Below are positions 39,100 through 50,038 of a stretch of 64,000 nucleotides of DNA, piece by piece (position 1 is the stretch's first letter; every line of letters begins with the position of its first letter). Position numbers and translations under genes: made by a program. The stretch covers positions 47,964-111,963 of the forward strand of contig NZ_JAKCMV010000028.1 in the NCBI RefSeq assembly GCF_021440515.1. Reading direction: 5' to 3'. Source of the DNA: Enterobacter asburiae (lineage in GTDB: Bacteria > Pseudomonadota > Gammaproteobacteria > Enterobacterales > Enterobacteriaceae). Below the pieces are notes generated by a model. It searched no databases, was not told where the DNA came from, and saw nothing but the letters and a program-made list of their open reading frames with translations.

Positions 39100-39870
39100 T
39101 CACGTTTTCTCTGAGTAGCCGCGGCTAAGCGCCCACAGCTCGGTGTATTTGTTGAAAGTATACTGGGCATTCACCACCGCCAGTAACCAGCCCTGTTTCC
39201 CGTCCAGCACGCCGCCGCGCAGCAGCAGCGTTTTCAGAAACGCACCCAGCGTATGGGTAAAAATCCCGCCCAGCGTGGCCTTCTTGCCGCGCTGGTGACG
39301 CTCCTGCGCCCATGCGGTCGCATAGTTGAGCTGTTTACGCTGGAAGCTGGCGAAATCGCGACAGGTGAGGTGCAGCAGGTCGCCAGAGAGCGCAATCACC
39401 GGCGCGTTATCGCAGGCCAGGGATTCATGCACCAGGTTGGCGTTGTACTGATAGCGTTCGCGCTCATACAGGCGCATCACGCGATCCGGATACCAGCCGC
39501 TGTGGCGCATAAAGCGGCCCAGGAAATAGTTACGGCGCGCGATGCTGTAGACCGCCCCGGGCTGAGGTGCGGCCAGCACGGTCTGAATGGCCTGTCGAAG
39601 CTCGGGGGTAACGCGCTCGTCGGTATCGATCATCAGCACGTAGTTGCCGGAGGCCAGGGACTGGGCGCGCTGGCGTTGAATACCGTAACCCTGCCAGTCG
39701 GTGTTACTGTGGACCTTCACACCTGCCGCGCGGGCGACCTCCACCGTGTTGTCCTCACTGCCTGAATCGAGGAGGACAATTTCGTCGGCCCAGTCCACAG
39801 AGGCCAGGCAATCGGGAAGTAGGTCGGAGGCGTTTTTGGCGATCATCACGACCGACAGACGCGTAGACAT
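39100..39870 (-). CDS. waaE: LPS inner-core beta-1,4-glucosyltransferase WaaE
   Basis: 256 residues from the ATG at 39870, overlapping the waaA stop by one base (TAATG). GT2 domain: [30 protein letters not shown], and the DTDER metal motif near residue 95. In Klebsiella and Serratia WaaE adds beta-glucose to O-4 of HepI, a core feature absent from E. coli. Its presence places this core with that group. Confidence 0.93.
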   Translation of the reverse strand: MSTRLSVVMIAKNASDLLPDCLASVDWADEIVLLDSGSEDNTVEVARAAGVKVHSNTDWQGYGIQRQRAQSLASGNYVLMIDTDERVTPELRQAIQTVLAAPQPGAVYSIARRNYFLGRFMRHSGWYPDRVMRLYERERYQYNANLVHESLACDNAPVIALSGDLLHLTCRDFASFQRKQLNYATAWAQERHQRGKKATLGGIFTHTLGAFLKTLLLRGGVLDGKQGWLLAVVNAQYTFNKYTELWALSRGYSEKT

Positions 39871-41144
39871 TAGTGGCTCCGCTGAGGCAGATAAGGTTGA
39901 AGAAGTTGCAGCAGACGGGTCAATGCGCCCTGGTTCTGGTGCAGCACTTCGACGGCGTGGCGGCCGTACCACAGGCGGTAATCTTCGTCGGTCAGCAGGG
40001 TTGAAACCTCTTTGACCACCGAGTCCGCGTCGGTCACGGTGATTAAGCCGTCGGCTTGCTGCAATTTAGCGCAGATATCTTTGAAGTTAAACGTGTGCGG
40101 CCCCATCAGCACCGGGATGGCGTGTGCCGCTGGCTCCAGCGGGTTATGACCACCGCGCTCGACCAGGCTGCCGCCCACAAAGGCGAGATCTGCGATTCCG
40201 TACAGTAGCATCAGCTCGCCCATCGTATCGCCAATCACCACTTGGGTGCTGCCGGACGGGATTTCACCGCTGCTACGCAGGGTGAAGCTGAAGCCGCCTT
40301 TTTGCACCATCTCGCGGGCGTCCTTGAAACGCTCCGGGTGGCGAGGCACCAGAATCAGCAGTAAATCCGGGAATTTTTCCAGCAGCTTGCGGTGGGCCTG
40401 GAGGATGATCTCCTCTTCGCCGTCGTGGGTGCTGGTCGCGATCCAGACCTGACGACGCGGTGCCCACTGGCGACGCAGCGTGACCGCGCGGGCAGCGAGT
40501 TCAGGGGTGACCGAAATATCAAACTTCAGGCTGCCTGTGACCGCAAGCTGGTTGCGCTTCAGGCCAAGCGCAACAAAGCGCGCGGCGTCTTCTTCGTTCT
40601 GTGCGGCAATCAGCGTGATCTTGCTGAGCAGTCGGCGCATAAATTTGCCCAGCTTGCCGTAGCCCTTCGCCGAGCGCTCAGAGAGGCGGGCGTTGGCAAT
40701 AACCAGCGGGATCTTACGGGCGTGAAGCGCGGAAATCATGTTTGGCCACAGCTCGGTTTCCATCACGATCACCAGCTTAGGGCTGACGGTGTTCAGGAAG
40801 CGGTTCATGGCGCAGGGCAAATCGTAAGGCAGATAGACGTGATGCACGTCTTTGCCGAATGCGGAGAGGGCGCGCTCGGAGCCGGTCGGCGTCATGGTGG
40901 TGACGGTGATCGGCAGCGACGGATAACGGTGGCGCAGGGCGCGAACCAGCGGGATCGCCGCCAGGGTTTCGCCAACAGAAACGGAGTGCAGCAAAATACC
41001 GTCCGGCACGACTTTGTTGCGGCAATAGCCATAGCGTTCAGCCCAGCGTTTTCGGTACGCAGGCGCTTTACGGCTACGAAGCAACAGTCGCAGCCACACC
41101 AGTGGCTGAATGATGTAGAGCAGGGCGGTATACAACAATTCCAA
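39870..41144 (-). CDS. waaA: Kdo transferase WaaA
   Basis: 424 residues from the TTG at 41144 (LELLYTALL), matching the E. coli start; a second TTG at 41177 would add 11. N-terminal membrane anchor, then [20 protein letters not shown] and [10 protein letters not shown]-terminal nucleotide site [19 protein letters not shown]. It adds two Kdo residues to lipid IVA. No ATG is available near the start. Confidence 0.97.
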   Translation of the reverse strand: MELLYTALLYIIQPLVWLRLLLRSRKAPAYRKRWAERYGYCRNKVVPDGILLHSVSVGETLAAIPLVRALRHRYPSLPITVTTMTPTGSERALSAFGKDVHHVYLPYDLPCAMNRFLNTVSPKLVIVMETELWPNMISALHARKIPLVIANARLSERSAKGYGKLGKFMRRLLSKITLIAAQNEEDAARFVALGLKRNQLAVTGSLKFDISVTPELAARAVTLRRQWAPRRQVWIATSTHDGEEEIILQAHRKLLEKFPDLLLILVPRHPERFKDAREMVQKGGFSFTLRSSGEIPSGSTQVVIGDTMGELMLLYGIADLAFVGGSLVERGGHNPLEPAAHAIPVLMGPHTFNFKDICAKLQQADGLITVTDADSVVKEVSTLLTDEDYRLWYGRHAVEVLHQNQGALTRLLQLLQPYLPQRSH

Positions 41145-41210
41145 GCGATTTATCCGTTTTTTAGTTTCGGCGGGCAAATTCTAAGCATTTAGGCCAGGTA
41201 AAGCTATCTC

Positions 41211-42194
41211 TTATGCCAGATACCGCTTCAAACGGAAATAGCGTCGGCCCAGGCGCCAGTGCTGGCGCAGCCCGCGGGCGTTTTTCCAGATCAGCGTCCA
41301 GATGCCGCGGTCAAACAGTTCGCGGATGATTTCACGCTTTTTGCTCAGATCGCCGATATTGTTGATGGCGTGCAGGATGCCCAGACCCTCTTTGGCAATC
41401 TGCCACTGGCAGGCCGGTACGCGGCGTACGGCGTCCGGGTGGCGCTTGTTAATCGCGTCCAGCATTTCGAGGATTTTCATGTAATGACGGGCGTTGCGCA
41501 TACGCGTGTCGTCCGTGCCCGGCGTGTGGGATACCGATGCCGAGTGGATCAGGTAGTCGTAGAAGGTTTCGTCGGTGTACTGCACGCGTTTAGCGGTCAG
41601 CAGCACTTCGGTGGTCCACGGAATATCCTGATGGCGCAGGCCATGTTCAAAGGTGAAGCCCTGCTCTTTGATAAACGCGTGGCGATAGATATTCAGCCAG
41701 GTTACATGCAGGAACTTACGCGACGCCAGCGCGCGTTGCAGCCAGGTTGGGCCGTCCAGCACGTCGGTGGATTGCAGCTTGTCAGACGGGAAGATTTTTT
41801 TCGACGGTCTTCCGTCATCGTAGATGTAGGTGCCGTTACAGGTGGCGACGTCAAGATCGTTCTTTTTCGCCATCTCAAGCAGGCGCGGGTACATGCCCGG
41901 GTAAATCACATCATCGATGTCCGGGAAGGCAACGTATTCGCCGGTCGCCACGGCGAGGCCGGTATTACGCGCGGCAGATACGCCCTGGTTGGCCTGGTCG
42001 ATGACTTTATAAAAAGGGAATTCACTGGCGTACTGCGCGATGATGGCAGCGGAGTTATCGCTTGAACCATCGTTCACAACGACGAGTTCCAGACTGTCCA
42101 GATGTTGAGCTTTGATGCTGTCGAAAAATGCGCTCAGGAATTTTTCACCGTTGTAGACGGCGACGACAAGGCTCAATAAAGGTGTGTCGGACAT
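41211..42194 (-). CDS. LPS core GT2 glycosyltransferase (WaaH/YibD-like)
   Basis: 327 residues from the ATG at 42194 with GGAGAAAG upstream. GT2 motifs: LSLVVAVYNGEKFLSAFF, VVNDGSSDNSAAII, ANQGVSAARNTGL and FPDIDDVIYP (the usual DxDD reads DIDD). A later segment GLRHQDIPWTTE parallels E. coli WaaH (YibD), which adds glucuronic acid to HepIII under phosphate limitation. It takes the orf10 place of the Klebsiella cluster, between waaQ/wabG and waaA. Donor and acceptor are not known. Confidence 0.8.
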   Translation of the reverse strand: MSDTPLLSLVVAVYNGEKFLSAFFDSIKAQHLDSLELVVVNDGSSDNSAAIIAQYASEFPFYKVIDQANQGVSAARNTGLAVATGEYVAFPDIDDVIYPGMYPRLLEMAKKNDLDVATCNGTYIYDDGRPSKKIFPSDKLQSTDVLDGPTWLQRALASRKFLHVTWLNIYRHAFIKEQGFTFEHGLRHQDIPWTTEVLLTAKRVQYTDETFYDYLIHSASVSHTPGTDDTRMRNARHYMKILEMLDAINKRHPDAVRRVPACQWQIAKEGLGILHAINNIGDLSKKREIIRELFDRGIWTLIWKNARGLRQHWRLGRRYFRLKRYLA

Positions 42195-42351
42195 GCTTTC
42201 TCCGTTGTGTTCAGGGCAGGCCACCCATGTTGGTGATACCATTCGTGCTGTATTATATCGGGTGGATACTAAAAACATATGCCTGGAGGGACAAAGATCC
42301 CGTCGGGCGGCAAATTAGCGTCACGCTGGCGAGATTCTTAACAGGAAATGT

Positions 42352-43455
42352 ATGCATATTGTTCACACTGAAGCAGACGGTGGTAAAGGCGGACAGCCTT
42401 TGCGCATTATTAACGAATCGTTAGGGATGATTCAGCGTGGCCATCAGGTGACCGTACTTTGCCCGGATACCGCGCCGCTCAACGCGATGGCGCGCAGTGC
42501 CGGGTTAACGGTGGTCACCATGCCGTTAAAGCGTAAAAATCTCAAAAACCTGCAACAGCTGCGCTGCTGGCTGAAGGACAACCGCCAGTCTATTGATGTA
42601 ATTAACAGCCATAACTCCGCCGATACCTGGCTGGTGGCGCTGGCAAACCTGACCCTGTCGAACCCGGTGCCGCTGGTGCGCACGCGCCACGCTTCCGGCG
42701 TGCCGCGCAACAACTGGACCACCCGCTGGCTGTTCCGTAAAGCCTGCGCGCATATCGTCACTACCGGCGAGGCGCTGCGCCATCAGGTCGCGAATATCGG
42801 CGTGCCGATGTCCCAGAGCACTTCGGTGCCGAGCGGTGTCGATACGCAGCGTTTCCATCCGGCGGATAAGCACGAGGCTCGCGCCCACTGTGGCTTATCG
42901 CAGGACGATATCTGGCTTGGCGTGGTGTCGCATCTGCGCCCAAATAAAGGCCACAGCGTGCTGCTGCGTGCTCTGGCGGCGATTGATAATCCGCAGATCA
43001 AGCTGGCGATTGTCGGGGAAGGCCCGCATAGAGCGACGCTGGAACAGGAAATTGCGGCGCTGGGGCTACAGCAGCGCGTGACGATGGCGGGGCATCAGCC
43101 CGATCCGGAGCGCTGGTTCCCGGCGTTTGATATTGCCCTTAGCCCGTCGCACGACATGGAAGGGGTGCCGCAGGGCGTCTTGCAGTCGCTGGCGTCGCGG
43201 ATCGCCACTATTGCCACCGATGCGGGCGGCACGGGGGATGCGGTGATTAACGGTCAGACGGGGATCTTGATCGCGCAGCGCGATGAAAAAGCGCTGCACG
43301 ATGCGATTGTGACGCTCTGTGATGACGCGGCGCTTCGCGAGACGCTGGCGCAGCAAGGTTACGATTACCTGACCACCCACTTCACCCGCGAATGTATGCT
43401 CGACGCAATGGAGAAGGTTTTCTCCGATGCGGCTCAGCGCAGCAGATCGCGATAA
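42352..43455 (+). CDS. GT4 glycosyltransferase, convergent inside the LPS core cluster
   Basis: 367 residues. N-terminal MHIVHTEADGGKGGQPLRII, C-terminal GT4 donor site (VSHLRPNKGH, VGEGPHRATLEQ, SPSHDMEGVPQGVLQSLAS with the EX7E-like motif). It runs against all its neighbours and its 3' end overlaps the wabG-type gene by 22 bases. Convergent overlap suggests later insertion or separate control. Substrate unknown. Confidence 0.82.
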   Translation: MHIVHTEADGGKGGQPLRIINESLGMIQRGHQVTVLCPDTAPLNAMARSAGLTVVTMPLKRKNLKNLQQLRCWLKDNRQSIDVINSHNSADTWLVALANLTLSNPVPLVRTRHASGVPRNNWTTRWLFRKACAHIVTTGEALRHQVANIGVPMSQSTSVPSGVDTQRFHPADKHEARAHCGLSQDDIWLGVVSHLRPNKGHSVLLRALAAIDNPQIKLAIVGEGPHRATLEQEIAALGLQQRVTMAGHQPDPERWFPAFDIALSPSHDMEGVPQGVLQSLASRIATIATDAGGTGDAVINGQTGILIAQRDEKALHDAIVTLCDDAALRETLAQQGYDYLTTHFTRECMLDAMEKVFSDAAQRSRSR

Positions 43456-44543
43456 AGCGCCTGTAGCTCTTTCGCCATCCGCTCCAGAGTATAAGGTTCA
43501 GCCGTTGCGCGCGCGGCGGCTGAATAGTTAACCCCCTCATTGCGCCCCTTGAGCCAGCTGGCGATCGCCTGTTGATAGCCGGTGCTGTCCAGCGCGTCGC
43601 GCACCCAGCCGTTTTCTCCCTCGATTATCCACTCCGCCGCGCCGCAGCCGTGGCTGGTCAGCAGCGGCAGACCGCAGGCCAGCGCCTCGACGCAGACGTT
43701 CGGGAACGGATCGTAAAGCGTCGGGAGGATCAGCGCGTCCGCCGTGCCATACACCTCGCGCACGTCGGAAACCGGGCCGAGGAAGCGCACGCGCGCTGCC
43801 ACGCCAAGCGTCTGCGCCAGCTTTTCGAACTTCCGCGCATGTTTGTCCCGCCCGGCAACCAGCAGCCAGACGTCCGGGTGCGGCACGATGGCGCGCAGCG
43901 CGGTGGCAACGCCTTTACGGCTAAAGCCAGAGCCGACATACGCCAGCACCGGGGCACTCTCGGGGATGCCGAGCGCGCTGCGCTGCGAACGCGCACGCAC
44001 GTCGGGGCTGAAATGCGCCGTGTCCACGCCGTTGTAGATCACCGTCAGCCTGTCATCCGGCAGCCCGAAGCGGCGGGCAATATCGTCGCGCACCATCTTC
44101 GAGTTGCAGATCACGGTACGCAGCTGCGGGTGGGTAAACATCTGCGCTTCGGCCTGCAAAATGTAGCGGTGATAGCGGCTGAAGGACTGCGCCCAGCGCG
44201 CCAGCGGCGACAGGATGCGACCATACTGCTCAAGCCAGGTGGCGTGAACGCCGTCGCCCGCGCGGAAGATGGTCGCGCCGGGAATGCGCTCGTGGCTTTG
44301 CACAATATCGAACTGCGCAAAATGCGAGGCCGCTTCCGCCGCAAAGCCGGATTCCCGGGCGATGCGGTTACGAAACGGCGGATTGACCGTCAGGGTTTTC
44401 CAGCCGGAGGCATCTTCCCACTGGCGGGCGATCAGCGTGACGTCGAGGGACGTATCCTGCGCCAGCACGTTCAGCGCGCGGGAGACAAACCGCTCCGCGC
44501 CGCCGTTGGGGTTGTAGGTCTGTCGGACGATAGCCAGCTTCAT
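43434..44543 (-). CDS. wabG: LPS core GT4 glycosyltransferase, WabG type
   Basis: 369 residues. Opening MKLAIVRQTYNPNGGAERFV and the segment QSHERIPGATIFRAGDGVHA match the WabG/Pseudomonas-WaaG group, not E. coli WaaG. Donor site: YVGSGFSRKGVATALRA and LPTLYDPFPNVCVEALA. In Klebsiella WabG adds galacturonic acid to HepII. The start overlaps the waaQ stop in ATGA. The sugar added here is inferred from that group. Confidence 0.82.
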   Translation of the reverse strand: MKLAIVRQTYNPNGGAERFVSRALNVLAQDTSLDVTLIARQWEDASGWKTLTVNPPFRNRIARESGFAAEAASHFAQFDIVQSHERIPGATIFRAGDGVHATWLEQYGRILSPLARWAQSFSRYHRYILQAEAQMFTHPQLRTVICNSKMVRDDIARRFGLPDDRLTVIYNGVDTAHFSPDVRARSQRSALGIPESAPVLAYVGSGFSRKGVATALRAIVPHPDVWLLVAGRDKHARKFEKLAQTLGVAARVRFLGPVSDVREVYGTADALILPTLYDPFPNVCVEALACGLPLLTSHGCGAAEWIIEGENGWVRDALDSTGYQQAIASWLKGRNEGVNYSAAARATAEPYTLERMAKELQALYRDLLR

Positions 44544-45643
44544 GCCGGAGCGTCCAGCAGCAGCGTGTCGATGGCGCTTAATACCTGCTGCGGGGTAATG
44601 GCGGTGATGCAGTCAGACACGCCGCTGTCGCCGCAGCCCGCTTTACCGCAGGGCTGGCAGGTAAACCCGGCGGTGATGACGCGATAGTTCACGCCCCACG
44701 GTGCCCACTTAATCGCTCCGGTCGGGCCAAAGATGGCGATTGTCGGCGTGCCCACCGCGCTGGCCAGGTGCATCGGCATGGAGTCCACGCCGAAGTAAAT
44801 CCGCGCGTGCTTCATCAGGGCGCCCAGCTCTTTCAGGTTCAGCTGACCGCTTAAATCAAACACCGGCTGGGTGAGCGCGGCGCGCAGCGCGTCCATATAG
44901 GCCTGCTCTTCTTTCGACGGTGCCGCAGAAAGAACAATCGGCAGGCCGCGTGCCGCTAAATTATCAATCGTGGCGGCCAGCTTGTTGATATCCCAGGCTT
45001 TAAACATCCAGCGCGAGGTCGGATGCACCAGAATGTAGGATTTGCTCTCAAGGCCGAAAGCCGCCAGCTTTTCAGCCACGGAGGCTTCGGCGGCATCGCC
45101 CGGCACAAACAGGGTGTGTTTGTCTTCGTCGGACTGCGGATGGATGCCGATCCGGCGCAGGGCGTCCAGGTTCACTTCAACCATATGGCGGCTGTTGTCC
45201 TGAATCGCCGGGTAGAGCGTGGTGAAGGATTTCACCCAGCGACGACGCGCCAGGCCGCCGCGTTTGTCCGGCTTAAAGCCCACGGAGACGCGCGGCTTAA
45301 GGCGACGCGCCAGACGCGCCCCGTGCCAGTGTTCGGTCAGGTTGATCAGCACGTCGTACTGACGGCCTTTCAGGGTGTTTACCAGCGCGCGGTACAGACG
45401 GAACTGCTCGAACCAGCCCTTCTTGCGCCAGTTGCGGCCAATAGTATGCACTTGATCGATATACGGATGGCTGGTCAACATCGCCTGGGTGTCGTCATAC
45501 ACCAGGGCGTCGACCTCAACGTTCGGCCAGTTCTTCTTCAGCACGGTAAAGACCGGTGAAGTCAGCAACACGTCACCGTGGTGACGCAGCTTAATAATCA
45601 GCACGCGCTTCGGTGGGCGCTCCGCTGAGAAAAAATCAGACAT
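44540..45643 (-). CDS. waaQ: Heptosyltransferase III WaaQ
   Basis: 367 residues, GT9 family. RVLIIKLRHHGDVLLTSPVF at the N-terminus, VHPTSRWMFKAWDINKLA, and the C-terminal GVDSMPMHLASAVGTPTIAIFG. It adds HepIII to HepII. Its start overlaps waaC by eight bases and its end overlaps wabG by four. Confidence 0.95.
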   Translation of the reverse strand: MSDFFSAERPPKRVLIIKLRHHGDVLLTSPVFTVLKKNWPNVEVDALVYDDTQAMLTSHPYIDQVHTIGRNWRKKGWFEQFRLYRALVNTLKGRQYDVLINLTEHWHGARLARRLKPRVSVGFKPDKRGGLARRRWVKSFTTLYPAIQDNSRHMVEVNLDALRRIGIHPQSDEDKHTLFVPGDAAEASVAEKLAAFGLESKSYILVHPTSRWMFKAWDINKLAATIDNLAARGLPIVLSAAPSKEEQAYMDALRAALTQPVFDLSGQLNLKELGALMKHARIYFGVDSMPMHLASAVGTPTIAIFGPTGAIKWAPWGVNYRVITAGFTCQPCGKAGCGDSGVSDCITAITPQQVLSAIDTLLLDAPA

Positions 45644-46622
45644 AGGCTCTCTCTGCTGCCAGCAAAGGCTCTAATTGCGCAAATACCGCAGCGGCGCTGA
45701 GGTCGCTCAGCTGCGATGAATGTTCCGGGCGGCAGATATATTGATTTTTTCCATAGCCGCCGATAAGGCCCGGGTCCGTGGGGCCGTAAAGCGTAATATT
45801 AGGTCTGTCCAGCGCCGCCGTCAGGTGGCTCAGGCCGGTATCGACAGAGACCACTGCCGCTGCGCCAGCCAGCTCTTGCGCCACGCCGTCGAGCTTCATG
45901 CGCGGCAGGACCTCCACGAAATCAAAGCCTTCCGCAAGGCGCTTTGCGCGCGCTTCTTCGTGCGGCGCACCCCACGGGAGCTTGATGCGCAGGCCGGACG
46001 TGCTCAGCAGGCCGATAAGCTCGCGCCAGTGGGCTTCCGGCCAGTGTTTATCGTCGCGCGTGGTAGCGTGCAGAAAAATGAGATAAGGCGCGGCTTCTTG
46101 CTTCGAAGGGTGGAGAAAATGCTGCGATATTGCGTAATCGCCCTGGGTTTCGGGTTTCGCATAGCCGAGGCTTTTAGCAAACAGCTCCCGGGTGCGTTCC
46201 ACGGCGTGCTGCTGCTTTGCAATGTGGTGACGGCGGTTGTAGAACAGGCTCGCCAGCGGTTCACGGGCGCTTTGCCAGTCCATGCCGTGCTTTACGCCGT
46301 GCGCCAGACGCGTCACAAGCGCCGCGCTTTTCACCAGCCCCTGCGCGTCGATAATCGCATCGTAACGCTCTGCCTGCACCGCTTCGCGAAAGGCATTGCG
46401 CTCGGCTTTAATCGGGGCGGAGAACCAGGCTTTGCGCCAGCGGCGAATCGCTACCGGGATCGCGCGGTCGACCGCTTCGTGCCAGGTGGGGATCTGCGCG
46501 AAGCCCTCTTCCACCACCCAATCAAAACGAATGCCGGGGATGGCCCGCATGGCGTCCGTCAGCGACGGCAGCGTGTGCAGAACATCGCCCATCGAAGAGG
46601 TTTTAACGATCAATACCCGCAT
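45636..46622 (-). CDS. waaC: Heptosyltransferase I WaaC
   Basis: 328 residues starting MRVLIVKTSSMGDVLHTLPS. GT9 features: DAQGLVKSAALVTRLAHG and SVDTGLSHLTAALDRPNITLYGPTDP. It adds the first heptose to Kdo. Three bases after the waaF stop. Confidence 0.97.
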   Translation of the reverse strand: MRVLIVKTSSMGDVLHTLPSLTDAMRAIPGIRFDWVVEEGFAQIPTWHEAVDRAIPVAIRRWRKAWFSAPIKAERNAFREAVQAERYDAIIDAQGLVKSAALVTRLAHGVKHGMDWQSAREPLASLFYNRRHHIAKQQHAVERTRELFAKSLGYAKPETQGDYAISQHFLHPSKQEAAPYLIFLHATTRDDKHWPEAHWRELIGLLSTSGLRIKLPWGAPHEEARAKRLAEGFDFVEVLPRMKLDGVAQELAGAAAVVSVDTGLSHLTAALDRPNITLYGPTDPGLIGGYGKNQYICRPEHSSQLSDLSAAAVFAQLEPLLAAERAYV

Positions 46623-46625
46623 CCG

Positions 46626-47672
46626 TTATCCTTCTTCGCTCAACAGCAGTTCGTTGAGTTCTTCGAGCACGCGCTCGGGCGTGATGTCGATCAGGCTCTG
46701 ATGATAGCCTTCTGCGGCGTCCCCTTTACGCACCTTGTGATAGCCGGTGATAAGGCGGATCACGCGCGCTTTGTGCGACAGCGGCGGGGTGAAGTCCGGG
46801 CTGCTAGGGCCATACAGGGCAACCAGCGGGCGGTTAAGCGCGGCGGCAACGTGCATCAGACCGGAATCGTTGGTGACCACGGCTTTACAGGCGCCGATCA
46901 GAATGACCGCCTGCTCCAGCTGGGTCTCCCCGGCCAGATTGCGGCACCATGCCTGCTGCTCAATACTCAGCGCGGCCAGGATTTCGTTACCCGCGTCGTG
47001 ATCTTTCGCAGAGCCGAACAGGACAATCTGATGGCCTTCGTCAATCAGCTGCTTCGCCAGCTCGGCGTAGTGATAGTGCGGCCAGCGCTTCGCCGGGCCG
47101 AACTCGGCGCCAGGGCAGAAGCCGATCATCGGGCGTTCAGACGACAGTCCGAACGCGTTGCAGGTCTGGGATTTTTCGCCGTCGTTTACCTGAAGCTGCG
47201 GCCACAGCAGCGGCTGCGGCAGATCCTTCGCGCTGCGCATCACGCCTTTGTCGTAGGCCAGCGCCACGTAGCGCTCCACCATCAGCGGCCAGGCCTCTTT
47301 ATCCAGCACGCGGGCGTCGTTCAGCAGGCCGTAGCGCATTTCGCCGCGCCAGCCGGTGCGATGCGGAATGCCCGCAAAGAAAGGAACTAACGCGGATTTA
47401 AATGAATTAGGCAGGACATACGCGCGGTCGTAGCGCTTATCGCGCAGGCTAAGGCCGAGTTTGCGGCGTTCGCCAATTTCCAGCGCCCCGTGGCCGAGCG
47501 GCATCGGGATCGCGTCGTTTACTTCCGGCATACGCGACAGCAGCGGACGGCACCATGCGGGTGCCATCACGTCGATTATCGCCTGGGGATAGCGCGCCTT
47601 GAGCGTGCGATAGAGACTTTGCGACATCATCATGTCGCCCACCCATGACGGGCCGATCACCAGTATCCTCAT
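46626..47672 (-). CDS. waaF: Heptosyltransferase II WaaF
   Basis: 348 residues, equal to E. coli, starting MRILVIGPSWVGDMMMSQSL. GT9 donor site TNDSGLMHVAAALNRPLVALYG; PGAEFGPAKRWP loop. It adds HepII. Follows hldD by 12 bases. Confidence 0.98.
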   Translation of the reverse strand: MRILVIGPSWVGDMMMSQSLYRTLKARYPQAIIDVMAPAWCRPLLSRMPEVNDAIPMPLGHGALEIGERRKLGLSLRDKRYDRAYVLPNSFKSALVPFFAGIPHRTGWRGEMRYGLLNDARVLDKEAWPLMVERYVALAYDKGVMRSAKDLPQPLLWPQLQVNDGEKSQTCNAFGLSSERPMIGFCPGAEFGPAKRWPHYHYAELAKQLIDEGHQIVLFGSAKDHDAGNEILAALSIEQQAWCRNLAGETQLEQAVILIGACKAVVTNDSGLMHVAAALNRPLVALYGPSSPDFTPPLSHKARVIRLITGYHKVRKGDAAEGYHQSLIDITPERVLEELNELLLSEEG

Positions 47673-47684
47673 TGGTTGTCTGCC

Positions 47685-48617
47685 TTACGCGTCGCGGTTC
47701 AGCCAGGCCATATACTCCGTTACGCCTTCGGCAACGGTCTTGAACGGCTTGTCGTAACCTGCTGCGCGCAGATTGGTCAGATCGGCCTGAGTGAACGCCT
47801 GGTAGCGGCCTTTGAGCTTGTCCGGGAACGGAATGTACTCGATGCTGCCTTTTTTGTGGTACGCCAGCGTCGCGTCTGCCACCGCCTGGAAGGACTCCGC
47901 GCGGCCCGTGCCCAGGTTGAAGATGCCGGACACGCCGTTTTCCCAGAACCACAGGTTGACTGCGGCAACGTCGCCCACGTAGACGAAGTCACGCTTGAAG
48001 CCGTCGCTGCCTTCGAACAGTTTCGGGCTTTCGCCGTTGTTCAGCTGGGTGTTCAGATGGAACGCCACGCTCGCCATGCTGCCTTTATGGCCTTCGCGCG
48101 GCCCGTAGACGTTGAAGTAGCGGAAGCCGACAATCTGCGAATTCGCTTCTGGCAGAACCTGACGCACGTACTCGTCGAACAGGAACTTGGAGTAGCCGTA
48201 AACGTTCAACGGCTGCTCGTATTCGCGGGATTCGATGAAGTCAGAGGTACGCCCGCCGTAGGTTGCCGCCGATGAGGCGTACAGGAACGGAATTTCACGC
48301 TCCAGGCAGTAGTGCAGGATCTCTTTGGAGTACTGATAGTTGTTATCCATCATGTACTTGCCGTCCCACTCGGTGGTGGAAGAGCACGCGCCTTCGTGGA
48401 AGATGGCTTCAATGTCGCCGAACTCCTCACCTGCCATAATCTGGATAAGGAAGTCTTCTTTATCCATGTAATCAGCGATGTTCAGATCGACCAGGTTTAC
48501 AAATTTGGTGCCGTCTTTCAGGTTGTCCACCACCAGGATGTCGGTGATGCCTTTGTCATTGAGCGCTTTAACAATGTTGCTGCCGATAAAGCCCGCGCCG
48601 CCGGTAACGATGATCAT
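47685..48617 (-). CDS. hldD: ADP-L-glycero-D-manno-heptose 6-epimerase
   Basis: 310 residues, equal to E. coli, from the ATG at 48617 ([20 protein letters not shown]); a longer frame to 48881 has no start signal. Short-chain dehydrogenase fold: GGAGFIGS nucleotide site, catalytic [12 protein letters not shown] (YxxxK). It makes the heptose donor for waaC and waaF. First gene of the waa operon, divergent from kbl. Confidence 0.98.
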   Translation of the reverse strand: MIIVTGGAGFIGSNIVKALNDKGITDILVVDNLKDGTKFVNLVDLNIADYMDKEDFLIQIMAGEEFGDIEAIFHEGACSSTTEWDGKYMMDNNYQYSKEILHYCLEREIPFLYASSAATYGGRTSDFIESREYEQPLNVYGYSKFLFDEYVRQVLPEANSQIVGFRYFNVYGPREGHKGSMASVAFHLNTQLNNGESPKLFEGSDGFKRDFVYVGDVAAVNLWFWENGVSGIFNLGTGRAESFQAVADATLAYHKKGSIEYIPFPDKLKGRYQAFTQADLTNLRAAGYDKPFKTVAEGVTEYMAWLNRDA

Positions 48618-48832
48618 AACTGTAACCTTTGAAGTGTGGAGCCCGGGGACAATCCCGGACGCTAATGTCTTTATCATATCATTACAATGCCCAGTCTTCA
48701 GCCATTCACCGATATGCAGCAGGGGTACGCGTGATTTATGCTGCAAAAACGACAAGAGATAATGTGTCATCTCGTCAGGAAGTATAGGTTTGGGTAATAT
48801 GTGCCGAAATTTGCCGAGTCTGGAGAATTGCA

Positions 48833-50029
48833 ATGCGTGGTGATTTTTACAAACAGTTAAACAGCGACCTGGACACCGCACGTGCGGAAGGGTTGTTCAA
48901 AGAAGAGCGCATTATCACGTCTGCGCAGCAGGCGGATATCACCGTTGCCGACGGCAGCCACGTGATCAACTTTTGCGCGAACAACTATTTAGGTCTTGCG
49001 AATCACCCTGAGCTGATTGCCGCGGCGAAAAACGGCATGGACACCCACGGTTTTGGGATGGCCTCCGTGCGCTTTATCTGCGGTACCCAGGACAGCCACA
49101 AGCAGCTGGAGCAAAAGCTGGCGAGTTTCTTAGGCATGGAAGATGCGATCCTGTACTCCTCCTGCTTCGACGCCAACGGCGGTCTGTTTGAGACCCTGCT
49201 GGGCGCAGAAGACGCGATTATCTCCGACGCCCTGAACCACGCCTCCATCATCGACGGCGTGCGTCTGTGCAAAGCGAAGCGTTTCCGCTACGCCAACAAC
49301 GATATGGTCGAGCTGGAAGCGCGCCTGAAAGAGGCCCGTGAAGCGGGTGCTCGCCACGTGCTGATCGCCACCGACGGCGTGTTCTCCATGGACGGCGTGA
49401 TCGCCAACCTGAAGGGCGTGTGCGACCTGGCGGACAAATACGACGCGCTGGTGATGGTCGATGACTCTCACGCGGTCGGTTTTGTTGGCGAAAACGGCCG
49501 TGGCTCCCACGAATACTGCGACGTGATGGGCCGCGTGGACATCATCACCGGTACGCTGGGCAAAGCCCTCGGCGGCGCGTCCGGCGGCTATACCGCCGCG
49601 CGTAAAGAGGTGGTTGAGTGGCTGCGCCAGCGCTCCCGCCCGTATCTGTTCTCCAACTCCCTGGCGCCGGCTATCGTTTCTGCCTCTATCAAAGTGCTGG
49701 AGATGGTGGAGTCAGGCGCTGAGCTGCGCGATCGTCTGTGGTCGAACGCTCGTCTGTTCCGCGAAAAAATGAGCGCCGCAGGGTTCACCCTCGCCGGTGC
49801 CGATCACGCGATCATCCCGGTGATGCTGGGCGATGCGGTCGTGGCGCAGCAGTTTGCCCGCGAGCTGCAAAAAGAGGGGATTTACGTCACCGGATTCTTC
49901 TTCCCGGTGGTGCCAAAAGGTCAGGCGCGTATCCGCACCCAGATGTCTGCGGCGCATTCGCCTGAACAAATTGAACGTGCGGTGGAAGCCTTCACCCGCA
50001 TCGGCAAACAGCTGGGCGTCATTGCCTGA
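48833..50029 (+). CDS. kbl: Glycine C-acetyltransferase (2-amino-3-ketobutyrate CoA ligase)
   Basis: 398 residues, equal to E. coli. PLP enzyme of the alpha-oxoamine synthase family: [15 protein letters not shown] and the Schiff-base lysine in [14 protein letters not shown]. It splits 2-amino-3-oxobutyrate with CoA into glycine and acetyl-CoA. Works with Tdh. Confidence 0.98.
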   Translation: MRGDFYKQLNSDLDTARAEGLFKEERIITSAQQADITVADGSHVINFCANNYLGLANHPELIAAAKNGMDTHGFGMASVRFICGTQDSHKQLEQKLASFLGMEDAILYSSCFDANGGLFETLLGAEDAIISDALNHASIIDGVRLCKAKRFRYANNDMVELEARLKEAREAGARHVLIATDGVFSMDGVIANLKGVCDLADKYDALVMVDDSHAVGFVGENGRGSHEYCDVMGRVDIITGTLGKALGGASGGYTAARKEVVEWLRQRSRPYLFSNSLAPAIVSASIKVLEMVESGAELRDRLWSNARLFREKMSAAGFTLAGADHAIIPVMLGDAVVAQQFARELQKEGIYVTGFFFPVVPKGQARIRTQMSAAHSPEQIERAVEAFTRIGKQLGVIA

Positions 50030-50038
50030 GGACGTATG

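Noticed and set aside
45720..47390. Open frame of 556 codons on the plus strand
   Set aside because: Antisense shadow of waaC and waaF.
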